Part shown: piece after piece, positions 12,507 to 23,730 of the stretch
How the letters are laid out: each line of letters begins with the position of its first letter
How positions within the stretch are numbered: the first letter of the stretch is position 1
Assembly (NCBI GenBank): GCA_015698045.1
Contig: BLAL01000242.1
Coordinates: 1,059,001 to 1,123,000 of the forward strand
Origin: Rhizophagus clarus
Lineage: Eukaryota; Glomeromycota; Glomeromycetes; Glomerales; Glomeraceae
Length of the DNA: 64,000 bases
Reading direction: 5' to 3'
Translations under genes and position numbers: made by a program
Notes under the pieces: generated by a model
Database searches by the model: none
The model's input: the letters and a program-made list of their open reading frames with translations, nothing else
What the model was told of the DNA's origin: nothing

Positions 12507-13044
12507 GTTTGAGCTAGGGATGCCAAAAGTTCGGTTATAACCGGTCATAACCGGTTTTTGCCAGTTCAGTTTCAGTTCAATTTTAGTCCAAGACCGACTG
12601 GTTAACCATCAGTTTTATATATAAAAAACTGATGAAAAAACTGATCGGTTAATTGTAATATTTTACAACATATCCTGAAAAAACATCTTTGTTTCAATTG
12701 AGAATAACTAAAAATCATGAATTTTTAATATTTAAATTTATAGTACTATCCTTTTTGAAATTATGGGGAGAATTTTAATTTTGTGCAATGATCACATGAT
12801 TTTTGTATCACCAAAAAATCACAAAATCAGCGCTATTTTTGTAAGAAAAAATTATGTAAATTTAAATGTTATTGTTAAATAAAGGTATAATTAGCACTTT
12901 CTAATAATAATTTATTTGGTTTGGCAATCAGTTTTGCGATTCAGTTTTATCAGTCAGTTTTGCGATCAGTTCAGTTTTGGCTGAAAACCGCAGTTTTAAA
13001 ACCAAAACTGAACTGAACTGACCGTTGGCATCCCTAGTTTGAGT
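12507..13044. mobile_element. hAT-type MITE, copy 1
   Basis: The element spans 12515-13036 (522 bp) with 12-bp terminal inverted repeats TAGGGATGCCAA / TTGGCATCCCTA. The flanks are an 8-bp direct repeat with one mismatch (GTTTGAGC at 12507, GTTTGAGT at 13037). The interior is rich in short repeats of CAGTTCAGTTT / AAACTGAACTG and GGTTATAACCGG, with no ORF. TAGGG-type ends and 8-bp duplications are characteristic of the hAT superfamily. Confidence 0.8.
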
Positions 13045-13622
13045 GAAAAGAAACTAGTCTAGGAAATCACCATATGGGCCAATCAGCAGAATTAAGGGTT
13101 AGGTCAACTGATGTTTAATCAGCTGAGTGGCACAGTTCTGATTAAAATCAAAACTGTTTCCAAATAAAAATGATCAAATATTATATTAAAAAAATAACCC
13201 TTTCGAAATTTCTATTACAAAATTTACTACTTCAATTAAAACAAATAAATCCATCCTAAAAAATAAAGGAAAATACTATATAATTATATAGTTAGTTTAT
13301 TAAAAAAAAAAATAAACATAATATTAAACGAAAAAAAAAATTAAAAAAATTAATAAATTATTTAAAATAATTACTAAATAAATCTTAATTAAATATTTTA
13401 TTAATTTGAAATTCAATCTGTTGTAACTTAATAAATTACATTTAAAGCTATTAATTATGATTTTTTGAATATTTCTATCAAATAATGTATTTTTTTTCTC
13501 ACAGATTGTAAAAAAACTTTTAAAGAATAAAAAAGAAAGCTACAGCTTGTATTTAAAGCAGAAAAACTGTTATATATGCTTTCAAAACTTTTCAGCTTAC
13601 CTAACTTAAAAACTGATGGGGA
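13045..13622. other. AT-rich intergenic region
   Basis: No gene is seen. It is mostly low-complexity A/T with a few TTATATA tracts. Confidence 0.4.
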
Positions 13623-15191
13623 TCTCCCTATTAAAAAATTGGATAAGGAATTTATACGTTTTTTTATACAGAAAAAGTCATATGAATATTGTATGATTAT
13701 CGTATAATAAACATAGAATTTTCTGTAAAAAAAATATACGTAAAAAAAATACATGATACAGAAAACTGTCCAATTCCGTATCACAAAATTACAATTTATA
13801 TACTGAAAAATACTGAAAAATACATAAATTATACGTTTTTTTAACGTAATTTATAATATAAATTTTATTTAATTTTAATTTTTAATTAATAATATTTTCA
13901 TTAAATATGTTTTATTATAATATTAAATCAATATTTAAATAACAAATAAATAAATAATATTTTATTTAATACAGATATTTCCTTTCTTATTACATTTCTT
14001 TAACTTTATTAAAAACCAAACTCCCCCCATATTGTACCATACCTACAGTAATTCTAGAATTATCCTATGCTAGTCTCCAAGAGTTAGCATTCCTACAAAA
14101 AAAAATATGAAAAAAACAAATCAACTCACGAGAAAATAGTAAATAAACCTGCAAAGAAAGAACAAAGAAAGAAATCAACCCACAAAGAAAGTAACCAAAC
14201 CACAAAGAAAGAAATCAACCCACAAAGAAAGTAACCAAACCACAAAGAAAGAAATCAACCCACAAAAAGGAAATAACTTACAAAAAGAACTGACCTACAA
14301 CAGAGAAAAAGAAGTCTCAAAACTGATCTACTACAAAAAAAGAAACTAAATTACCTACAAAAGTAAAAAAATACAAATTAACCTACAAAAAAAGAAAAGT
14401 CTTTGAAGCTTCTTACAAAAAAAAAAGAATGAACTAACTCATAAAAAGAAAAGAAACCTGAACCTGATCTTTAAAAAGAAAAGACTCTCACCCTATAAGA
14501 AAATTAAACAAAAAAAAATATTAATTTCAATGTAAAAAAATTATTTTTAACGAAAAAAAAAATTTTACAAAAGAAAGGGGAGCAAGGTGCGTGGGTGGAA
14601 AATGAATAATAAAAACAAAAAAAAGTTTTAACAAAGTTAGGAAAATAAAGAGAAATAAAAATAGGGAATAAAAAATAAAAGAAACAAAAACAAAAACTTT
14701 TTTAAAAAAAAGTGAAAATTTTTTTTTTAAAAAGAAGGGGTTGGAATAAAGAGTAGAATAGAAAGAAAAAACTTTTTATTTTTTATTAAAAGTAAGGAGT
14801 AGCGGGTGAGAAGAAAATCAAGAGAAAAAAACATTTTTTTAGAGAAAGTTAGAGGGAGAAGAGAAAAAAAAAATGCGGGAAATAAAAAAAAAGGAGGGTA
14901 TAAATAAAAAAAAATGGGGAGGGAAACAAAAAACGTATCATAACAAAACAATAATCACGTGATCATGTGTTATGATACCTGATACGAAATGACAATAAAA
15001 TTATTAAGTTTAAAAATTCTGTATAAATTCCGTTTAGGCGTATACATTCCGTATATATTGATTTTTTTGAAAAAATGTTCAAAAATGAATTGTGTCTTAA
15101 ATATACGGAATTGCCGCACGGAATCTATAAAAACGTATGATAATTGTATACGAAACACATCAATTCCGTATACGGATTTCTTATAGGGTCT
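13623..15191. mobile_element. CCCTAT-ended DNA element containing a polypurine block
   Basis: CCCTATTAAAAAATT at 13626 and the inverted TTTCTTATAGGG ending at 15188 are flanked by the trinucleotide TCT on both sides (13623-13625, 15189-15191). Near the ends are repeated ATACGGAATTCCGTATA-like words. A competing left end, ACCCTATAAGAAA at 14490-14502, is an exact 13-bp inverted match to the right end but lacks matching flanks, so the element could be nested or only about 0.7 kb. The same terminus occurs at 35767, 37753 and 60151. The superfamily is not assigned; a 3-bp duplication is compatible with CACTA-like or PIF-like elements. Confidence 0.45.
14100..14940. repeat. Polypurine tract with 40-bp tandem repeat
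   Basis: For about 800 bp the plus strand is dominated by A and G, apart from regularly spaced CC/TACC interruptions. At 14162-14266 there is a 40-bp unit (GAAATCAACC, CACAAAGAAA, GTAACCAAAC, CACAAAGAAA) in about 2.6 copies. Further on, the word ACCTACAAAA recurs. Read on the minus strand, these are TTTTGTAGGT units, that is, polypyrimidine tracts ending in AG, like repeated 3' splice sites. Confidence 0.7.
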
Positions 15192-15404
15192 GATGAGGGA
15201 AATAATAGAGAAACTAACAGAGTTTTCAAATGAAAAAATATTTTATTATGACTTAATTAAAAGCAAATCATATCACTTGACCCTGTAACATGATTTGTAA
15301 AATGTCATTTTTATTTCAGAATTAATAACTTACAAAATATCCTAATTTCATTAATTCAGCCAATTGACCCATATGCAAATTACCCAATGTAATTAGCACA
15401 ATGG

Positions 15405-15856
15405 ATGGTCACTAGGGATGGCAACGGTCACGATTATTAACCGGTCATAACTGGTTATGACTGTGACTGATATCGGTCAGTCAAAGGCTTCTGACCGACC
15501 ATTTAACTGAGCCCATTTGACTGATTGTTTAACCGACCATTTAACCGACCGTTAACTGACCATTTAGCTAACTTATCCATTTGACATTTCTTTTAACGAA
15601 TTTAATCAATAAAACAGTCAAATAACATTTTTTTGATTAAATTCGCTAACAAAAAACACTTTTTAATGTTTTGTCTTGATTAAATTCGTTAAAAAAAAAA
15701 TGGTTGGTTAAAGGGTCAGTTAAACGATCAGTCAAGCGGTCAGTTAAACGGTCAGAAAAATGGTCAGCCAAAATGGTCGGTCGGTCAAAGGCCCTTAACT
15801 GGTTATAACCGACCAATAACTGACTATGACCAACCGTTGCCATCCCTAATGGTCAC
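15405..15856. mobile_element. hAT-type MITE, copy 2
   Basis: The element spans 15413-15848 (436 bp) with 16-bp terminal inverted repeats TAGGGATGGCAACGGT. Its 8-bp target duplication ATGGTCAC is perfect (15405-15412 and 15849-15856). The interior is made of GACCGACCATTTAACC / GGTCAGTTAAACGGTCAG repeats in inverted order, so the whole element can fold. It shares the internal word AACCGGTCATAAC with copy 1 at 12.5 kb and is probably the same family. The only ORF, on the minus strand, encodes repetitive T-D-R-L units and is not a gene. Confidence 0.88.
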
Positions 15857-16650
15857 ACACAACACCCTCAATCACGCAATATTTAGGCGTAGCATTATAG
15901 TACAAATCTAAAAATAGTAAATTATATCAACCGTCATACTTCATAGTTCTCACTTCTCACTTTAATATTTAGTTTTTGCATATTTTTCCCATAATTTCAC
16001 CTTAAAATGTATATTATTCTTCTTTATTATAGTTTATTTATTCCATTCTATTTTTATAGTATTGTGAAAATAAAATGCGCTTTTTACATATGAAATAGAA
16101 AAATTTTTCGCAATCTTGAGAGTATTAAAGGTGAACTATTAGGCTTTGAAGGAGACTTTCTATTTAATATATTATATTTATTATTACAATTATTAAGTTA
16201 AACAAGGGACTTGTTTTTATTGCACCTGTGACAAGTCACATTGTCGCATGGGTCATGCCACTAGATTTTATTGGTGAAAATATTAATCACGCTTGATTAA
16301 ATTTGTAACACACTAATTTTTTTTCGCAGTTAATTTTTTCACTTCGAAACAACATTTTTATGGATTTTTTTTAGTATACCATTAATACAACCTATATTAT
16401 ATTGCAAAAAAATTTTTATGATCACTTTTTTTTATTAAAACTACTGAGAGATTGTGAAGCTTGAGCATCACCTCAATCACTAGCCAATCACATTGAGGGA
16501 GGTGCTTGATAATTAACAAAAATTAACAAAAGGAAATAAAGAGAAAAAAGATTACCGGTAGAACTTAGAAAAGGTGCTACAAAATGTAACTTAAATTTAA
16601 TTATTTTTAACGAAAGTTTTATATCATAATCACAAACTATTTTTGGTTTT
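15857..16650. other. AT-rich intergenic region
   Basis: No gene or clear repeat is visible up to the start of the inverted-repeat arm. Confidence 0.4.
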
Positions 16651-18482
16651 TTGGCGATAGTATGTTTTTGACCGACAAATTATTGCCGATCATTTTCCAA
16701 ATTAATGTACTTTTTCGCTTAATTTGGAAATTGTTGTACGATCTTCAAGCATTTTTTCATGAAAGTGGAAATGCGCAATGTGAACTTTAAAGTTGAAATT
16801 TATATAGCTATTTAATTGCAATATGCAATGCAATAGCAATGCAATAGCAATGCATATGCATATGCATATGCATATGGTTATTGCCATAGCTACAGTATAT
16901 CTATCTATACGCTATTTTTTTTCAAAAATAAAAGTGATGATTATTTGCATTATGCTATATTGCATCTTTTGATATCATTAGAATAAAATTGCAAAAAAAG
17001 CACTCCTGTGCCACTTTTGTTGTTAATTATGTTTAACCATCAAGTAAACGATTTTGCTGCAAAAAATTGATTTTGTCGATCATAACGCAGGTAATTTGAG
17101 GTAAAAAAGCTGATCATTTAAAATAGTCACTATAGTAAAACAAATGATTTTTTTTATATCATTTTTAATAAAAAACATTTTATTTTTGCAATAATAAAAA
17201 AAAGTTTTTTTAATCATTTTTAATTAAAAACGATTTTAATCATTTATTTTTTCTAATTATTTTTTTAAATAATTTCTTTTAGTCATCATAATAAAAACCA
17301 TTAAATTGTTTTTATTATGAAAGAATCGATTTCAACAACTTTGTTAAAAATCATTTTTAATTAAAAAGTGCAAATTCTTCTTAATCATTTTCAATTAAAA
17401 ACAAACAATTTTTAATTAAACAATTAAAAAAAGCGTTTTTCTTTTAATTTAAACGCTTAAAAAAAGGTTCTTTTTTAATTAATGTTTAATTAAAAAAAGG
17501 AATTTTTAATTAATGTTTTAAAAAAAGCGTTTTCTTAATTAAACCCTTAAAAAAGCGTTTTTTTAGTTAAACGCTTAAAAACTTTTTCTGATTAAACGCC
17601 TAACAAAAAAGGCTTCTTTTTTTTTAATAAACGCCTAAAAAAAGGCTTCTTTTTTTAATAAACACCTAAAAAAAGCTAATTAGACTCTTAAAAAAAAAGT
17701 TTTTTTAATTAAGCGCTTAGAAAAAGCACTTTTTCCAATTAAATGCTTAAAAAATGCGTTTCTATAATTAAATGCCTAAAAAATGCATTTTTTTTTAATT
17801 ACAAACGCCTAAAAAAGACGTTTTTCAATTAAATGCTTAAGAAAATAGCGTATATTTTTAATTAAACGTTAATTAAACGCTTAAAAAAAGCATCTTTTTC
17901 AATTAAACGCTTAAAAAAGGCACTTTTTCTGATCAAACCGCCTAAAAAAAGCGTTTTTTAATTAAACGCCTAAAAAAAAGCGTTTTCTTTTTAATCAAAC
18001 GCTTAAAAAAAAGCGTTTTCTTTTTAATCAAACGCTTAAAAAAAAGCGGTTTTCTTTTTTAATCAAGCGCTTAAAAAAGGCCCTTTTTCTGATTAAGCCG
18101 CCTAAAAAAACGTTTTTTTTTTAATTAAACGCCTAAAGAAAAGGCATTTTTTTAAATTAAACGCTTAAAAAAGCGTTTTCTTTTTTAATCAAACGCTTAA
18201 AAAAAAGCGTTTTCTTTCAATTAAGCGCTTAAAAAAGGCCCTTTTTCTGATTAAGCCGCCTAAAAAAACGTTTTTTTTTTAATTAAACGCCTAAAGAAAA
18301 GGCATTTTTTTAAATTAAACGCTTAAAAAAGCGTTTTCTTTTTTAATCAAACGCTTAAAAAAAAGCGTTTTCTTTCAATTAAGCGCTTAAAAAAGGCACT
18401 TTTCTGATTAAACCGCCTAAATATTTAAAATTATTTGTGCTTGGGGGGGACGAAGTCCCCCCGCAAACTGCATATTCTAGTT
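16651..18482 (+). repeat. Left arm of a 1.83-kb near-perfect inverted repeat (Helitron-like end)
   Basis: Position x here pairs with 40381-x in the right arm. Checks at both ends and at several interior points agree with no net length difference across 1.83 kb. The outer end is TTGGCGATAG. The inner end is a GC hairpin (GGGGGGAC-GAA-GTCCCCCC, 18444-18462), 18 nt of spacer, then CTAG followed by T. A GC-rich hairpin shortly before a 3' CTRR inserted before T is the signature of Helitron 3' ends. The 5' end lacks the usual TC, so the assignment is tentative. It holds a (GCATAT)n block near 16850-16875, an imperfect hairpin near 16698-16728, and the hairpin array listed separately. Small ORFs over the GCATAT block are artefacts. 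Confidence 0.85.
17440..18420 (+). repeat. Array of short hairpin units inside the left arm
   Basis: About 30-bp units of the form AATTAAACGCTTAAAAAAGCGTTTT repeat for nearly 1 kb (the word is split here as AATTAAACGCTT then AAAAAAGCGTTTT). Each unit is self-complementary (AAACGCTT pairs with AAGCGTTT). Variants change both sides: CGCCT pairs with AGGC, AAATGC with GCATTT, AAACG with CGTTT. A higher-order period of about 158 bp appears near 18067, 18224 and 18383. Confidence 0.85.
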
Positions 18483-19834
18483 ACATCTGTAATCTTCTAA
18501 TTAAAATAATATTTTACCTAAATACTAATATGCATGAAAAATCTCAATATAAATAAATATATCATGTATATATATTCAGTTGATTTCATCTAATCTCGTT
18601 TCTTGTTTATTATTTTTACGAATATCTGAACATGTAACAATATATGTATATGATAGCAGAAATTTCCACTTTTGACTAATCAGGTAACCTTTCCGTTGTT
18701 AAATACTATATTTAATAATGTTTCGTTTTTTAATTATTATTTATATTCGTTCGTTACATTAATCATCCTCTACATAAATTAAAAAATTTTTCACAACCGT
18801 GTGTGGAATGTCGATCATTTTTGAGGGCATTTTATTTAGACAAGTCAATCCAACAGCAACTTTTATATTCCTTTTACAATACTTATTTAAAAATGGCACG
18901 ACATTTTAATTCTTGATTCATAGACTATTATAAAAATAATTTTGATACAGTTTCATTGGAGATATACGCTAATACGCTACGAATATTCTCTTGTTCATAA
19001 AAGTAAGTAGGTAAACAACTGTAACATCCAATTTAATTCGCATTACAATTTGTAGTACAGTGCATAATTATGATCCTGAATTTGCTAGAATATTTGTAAA
19101 CATGGATCAGATATAAGTTTTTCCACAACGTCCATAAATATAAGAAAGTTCAACTCAAAAAAATATTGATTATCAGTCTGCAATTATTTATTGATTATTG
19201 TGGTGAGTGGTGAACACTTAAAGATAAGATCTTTTTACATTTAGATAAGATAAAGGTATCATACGGCTAATAGCCTAATACAGTTATAGTACGAATGAAC
19301 TATGGTTGTTTAATATTGTACATGAATAGACAATATTGTACGCAAATAAAATGTATCGTACGATGATCAAAATATCTGTAGGCCCGTGCGATAATCCTCC
19401 CACGTTTTTAGTCAGCATGATTAAACTCGGTAAACTTTTTTATGAATAGATTAATCTTAAATTCCGAATAATTCCTTATATAGAAGTATAGATATTTCTT
19501 ATTTGAATTTTCGATTATCCGGTTAGGTTAAATAAAGGAATACTATAATATATGTAAATCCCTGTAAATACATTCTCTCATTAGTATGCATAAATGAATG
19601 TACGGATTTCTTTTTTATTAAATGAAGTAAATTTTACAAGAAATTCTGTTTTAAAAGTCCAATATTATGTAATCTATTAACAAAATATTTTCTATATAAA
19701 GGTTCTTAGTACTAAACAAAAAACAATAATAAAAAAAAAAAAAAATAATAATCTTAGTAATGCACATTAATTATTTGTTTCTTTATTCCATTTGAGCTAC
19801 ATAAAATACTTTCCTTCAACTTTTAATAAAAAAA
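18483..19834. other. Spacer of the inverted repeat, left part
   Basis: Plain AT-rich sequence without a supported gene, between the left arm and family member C. Confidence 0.4.
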
Positions 19835-20212
19835 ATGTCACTGAAAAGTAATGAAACGAGAACATACGGAGCCCCATATCAAGTCCACAAAATAAATCTG
19901 AATAACGATAATAGAAGATTTAGAAGAAAGCCTCCGAAGTATTGTCCCGACTGTAAAGAAACAGATGATTGCATCAAAACTTTTTCTAATAAAGTAAATA
20001 GAATAGAAGAAGTTGTCAACGATTTTCATAAAAAATGTTCAAAAAGCAAGATTGAAAAATGTTCTATTTTTAACGCAAAATTTACCTTAAACAACGTTCC
20101 TTGTGAATTAGAATATGACTTATCAAAATTTAGTTTAGACAATTTACAAAAACTAGTAATTTTTATGACTCAAAATTGCAATAATTTTTCCGGTAAAAAT
20201 AATAATATTTAA
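19835..20212 (+). CDS. Small CxxC protein, clustered family member C (inside the inverted-repeat spacer)
   Basis: 125 aa, single exon, function unknown. It has the full family layout: basic R-R-F-R-R-K-P-P-K (27-35), Cys37-P-D-Cys40-K-E-T, Cys46, helix S-N-K-V-N-R-I-E-E-V-V (51-61), core A-K-F-T-L-N-N-V-P-Cys90-E-L-E-Y-D-L-S (81-97), helix L-D-N-L-Q-K-L-V-I-F (101-110), T-Q-N-Cys115. Extra cysteines 68 and 76 lie in the variable linker, unlike the other members. It is the only intact member on the plus strand, and it lies between the two arms of the 1.83-kb inverted repeat. An inversion of the spacer would explain its orientation. The conserved upstream motif of A, B and E is absent. The ATG at 19835 follows an A-run and matches the family start. 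Confidence 0.75.
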   Translation: MSLKSNETRTYGAPYQVHKINLNNDNRRFRRKPPKYCPDCKETDDCIKTFSNKVNRIEEVVNDFHKKCSKSKIEKCSIFNAKFTLNNVPCELEYDLSKFSLDNLQKLVIFMTQNCNNFSGKNNNI

Positions 20213-20280
20213 TTTTTCTTCTCGTTTAATAATACGCTTCCAAATATATTATGTCGTTTTCCCGTTATTTATATTCGATT

Positions 20281-20400
20281 TTAAATTATCAAAAAAAAAA
20301 AATATTTCTCGAATCACAAACACATTATTTATAAAAATTCTAAATTATCAAAAAAAAACACATATTTCTCGAATCACAAATACATTATTTATAAAAATTC
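20281..20400. repeat. 60-bp tandem duplication downstream of member C
   Basis: Two adjacent 60-bp copies (20281-20340, 20341-20400) differ at only a few positions and share TTTCTCGAATCACAAA and CATTATTTATAAAAATTC. They lie in the 3' flank of member C. Confidence 0.85.
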
Positions 20401-21898
20401 TAAAAATTTTATGTAAGCTTTTATGTAACACTAAGTTATTATAATTTAACAATTTTGGTTATAATAAAAAATTCACTATACGAATTTCAGTTTTATTTAT
20501 TTTCTTAAGTAATTTTTGTGACTCTTGCAACTTATTTTGCGTTTCAGAAATTTTACGATCAAGATATAAATAGTATTAGACAGGAAGTAGAGCTGTTATT
20601 AAAAGCAATGTAATCCAAGTCGAACATTACCTGATAGGACAACTTTTGTTTTCCAAAAGAAAAAAAATCGTATTAAATAAATCCGACGTTAAACTTGCAA
20701 TTTCGACAAGTGGCTTCTAGAAATATAGGAACATCATATTAACCTTGGATAATCCGGATTATTCTCCAGATAAAGGATAATCCGGATGTTTATCCGTTCA
20801 AGGAAAGCTCTAATCTGTGATAGTTTGGTGCTATCGGGTAAACTAGCACTTTAAATGCGATATACTACTATTTGTGGTAAGTATGATTTTTGTCATTGAT
20901 TTTGCGGAATAAAATTTATCCTATGAATGAGTTGGATTCGGGAAGCATAAATATTACTAAGTTCACAAAGAAAGGAAAATGTCTATGGACAATGTTATTG
21001 GAATACATTCAAGCTTAAAATCAATCTGAATTATTAATCTATTTATGCATGAACAAAATGTGATCTTACAGCAAATGTTGGAAAAAACAATTATGAATAT
21101 TTGCATTTGATTAAATTTATTGCTGAATATGATAATCAAATATTATAATAATTCTTGTTATCTTCATATAGTCGTTATCTGTATGTATAAGATTACAAAA
21201 AACGATAAATATTTAAATTTACGTAATAACGATTAATCATAAATTTTCTATTATTCTGTTTAATCTATTGGCTATAACTTCTACGGTAATTTATATAAAA
21301 GTGCAAATATACAGTATCACGTTTCACCTCATCACCTTTATGACTAATTTTAATACAAACTCGAAGTGGGTTAAAATGCTCTCCTTATTTGCAAACATGT
21401 TCTTATAATTTAATTATTGAATGCAGTTAATCGGTTCTTTTCATAATAATTATAATTTAGAATTCTTCCCATTATTAAAATCAATAAATGAGAAAAATAG
21501 CGAGGATTTTTGGTGCGATTTTCTGAAACCCTTCCCCAGATATTTGAAAATAAGCATTTATTTCTAATGTATGCTGTTATTTATTTGATTTAACTTGTTA
21601 GCCTTATACGTTATATCAGTTTTGTTTTTTAATTTTAACCAAAAAACTATCATCTATTAAATTTTATCATTTAACATCTTGAAATTGACCATTATCCAAA
21701 TAAACAAATATTGACAAAACAAATATTATATAAAATAGTATACTTTTCATTCTTATACAATAATTATTGTGTAATGGATGCATTTTTGACGTATAACCAA
21801 TCGATCTGCCTCATGCGTTTACTATTGGGATATAAAAATTAATCAAACCGGGTAGATCCGGTAGAAATCCTTGTATTCCATATAAAGTTTACTATAAA
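20401..21898. other. Spacer of the inverted repeat, right part
   Basis: No gene is seen. Two GGATAATCCGGAT palindromic words occur at 20745-20795. Confidence 0.4.
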
Positions 21899-23730
21899 AA
21901 CTAGAATATGCAGTTTGCGGGGGGACTTCGTCCCCCCCAAGCACAAATAATTTTAAATATTTAGGCGGTTTAATCAGAAAAGTGCCTTTTTTAAGCGCTT
22001 AATTGAAAGAAAACGCTTTTTTTTAAGCGTTTGATTAAAAAAGAAAACGCTTTTTTAAGCGTTTAATTTAAAAAAATGCCTTTTCTTTAGGCGTTTAATT
22101 AAAAAAAAAACGTTTTTTTAGGCGGCTTAATCAGAAAAAGGGCCTTTTTTAAGCGCTTAATTGAAAGAAAACGCTTTTTTTTAAGCGTTTGATTAAAAAA
22201 GAAAACGCTTTTTTAAGCGTTTAATTTAAAAAAATGCCTTTTCTTTAGGCGTTTAATTAAAAAAAAAACGTTTTTTTAGGCGGCTTAATCAGAAAAAGGG
22301 CCTTTTTTAAGCGCTTGATTAAAAAAGAAAACCGCTTTTTTTTAAGCGTTTGATTAAAAAGAAAACGCTTTTTTTTAAGCGTTTGATTAAAAAGAAAACG
22401 CTTTTTTTTAGGCGTTTAATTAAAAAACGCTTTTTTTAGGCGGTTTGATCAGAAAAAGTGCCTTTTTTAAGCGTTTAATTGAAAAAGATGCTTTTTTTAA
22501 GCGTTTAATTAACGTTTAATTAAAAATATACGCTATTTTCTTAAGCATTTAATTGAAAAACGTCTTTTTTAGGCGTTTGTAATTAAAAAAAAATGCATTT
22601 TTTAGGCATTTAATTATAGAAACGCATTTTTTAAGCATTTAATTGGAAAAAGTGCTTTTTCTAAGCGCTTAATTAAAAAAACTTTTTTTTTAAGAGTCTA
22701 ATTAGCTTTTTTTAGGTGTTTATTAAAAAAAGAAGCCTTTTTTTAGGCGTTTATTAAAAAAAAAGAAGCCTTTTTTGTTAGGCGTTTAATCAGAAAAAGT
22801 TTTTAAGCGTTTAACTAAAAAAACGCTTTTTTAAGGGTTTAATTAAGAAAACGCTTTTTTTAAAACATTAATTAAAAATTCCTTTTTTTAATTAAACATT
22901 AATTAAAAAAGAACCTTTTTTTAAGCGTTTAAATTAAAAGAAAAACGCTTTTTTTAATTGTTTAATTAAAAATTGTTTGTTTTTAATTGAAAATGATTAA
23001 GAAGAATTTGCACTTTTTAATTAAAAATGATTTTTAACAAAGTTGTTGAAATCGATTCTTTCATAATAAAAACAATTTAATGGTTTTTATTATGATGACT
23101 AAAAGAAATTATTTAAAAAAATAATTAGAAAAAATAAATGATTAAAATCGTTTTTAATTAAAAATGATTAAAAAAACTTTTTTTTTATTATTGCAAAAAT
23201 AAAATGTTTTTTATTAAAAATGATATAAAAAAATCATTTGTTTTACTATAGTGACTATTTTAAATGATCAGCTTTTTTACCTCAAATTACCTGCGTTATG
23301 ATCGACAAAATCAATTTTTTGCAGCAAAATCGTTTACTTGATGGTTAAACATAATTAACAACAAAAGTGGCACAGGAGTGCTTTTTTTGCAATTTTATTC
23401 TAATGATATCAAAAGATGCAATATAGCATAATGCAAATAATCATCACTTTTATTTTTGAAAAAAAATAGCGTATAGATAGATATACTGTAGCTATGGCAA
23501 TAACCATATGCATATGCATATGCATATGCATTGCTATTGCATTGCTATTGCATTGCATATTGCAATTAAATAGCTATATAAATTTCAACTTTAAAGTTCA
23601 CATTGCGCATTTCCACTTTCATGAAAAAATGCTTGAAGATCGTACAACAATTTCCAAATTAAGCGAAAAAGTACATTAATTTGGAAAATGATCGGCAATA
23701 ATTTGTCGGTCAAAAACATACTATCGCCAA
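21899..23730 (-). repeat. Right arm of the 1.83-kb inverted repeat
   Basis: Reverse complement of 16651-18482, with the CTAG end at 21901-21904 facing the spacer and the TTGGCGATAG end at 23721-23730. Flanking sequences differ from the left copy on both sides. This fits two insertions of one element in opposite orientation, or an inverted duplication. The hairpin array here occupies about 21960-22940. Confidence 0.85.

Noticed and set aside
14727..14951. 74-codon minus-strand ORF with a hydrophobic product
   Set aside because: It lies wholly in the polypurine block; Phe/Leu/Ser bias follows from base composition.
17440..18420. CRISPR-like array
   Set aside because: Units are contiguous, degenerate and lack unique spacers; the context is eukaryotic.
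16702..23679. Identical 61-aa ORFs in both inverted-repeat arms (M-A-I-T-I-C-I-C-I...)
   Set aside because: The repetitive peptide is the translation of a GCATAT microsatellite, and the copies are identical only because the arms are. No start or coding signal supports a gene.
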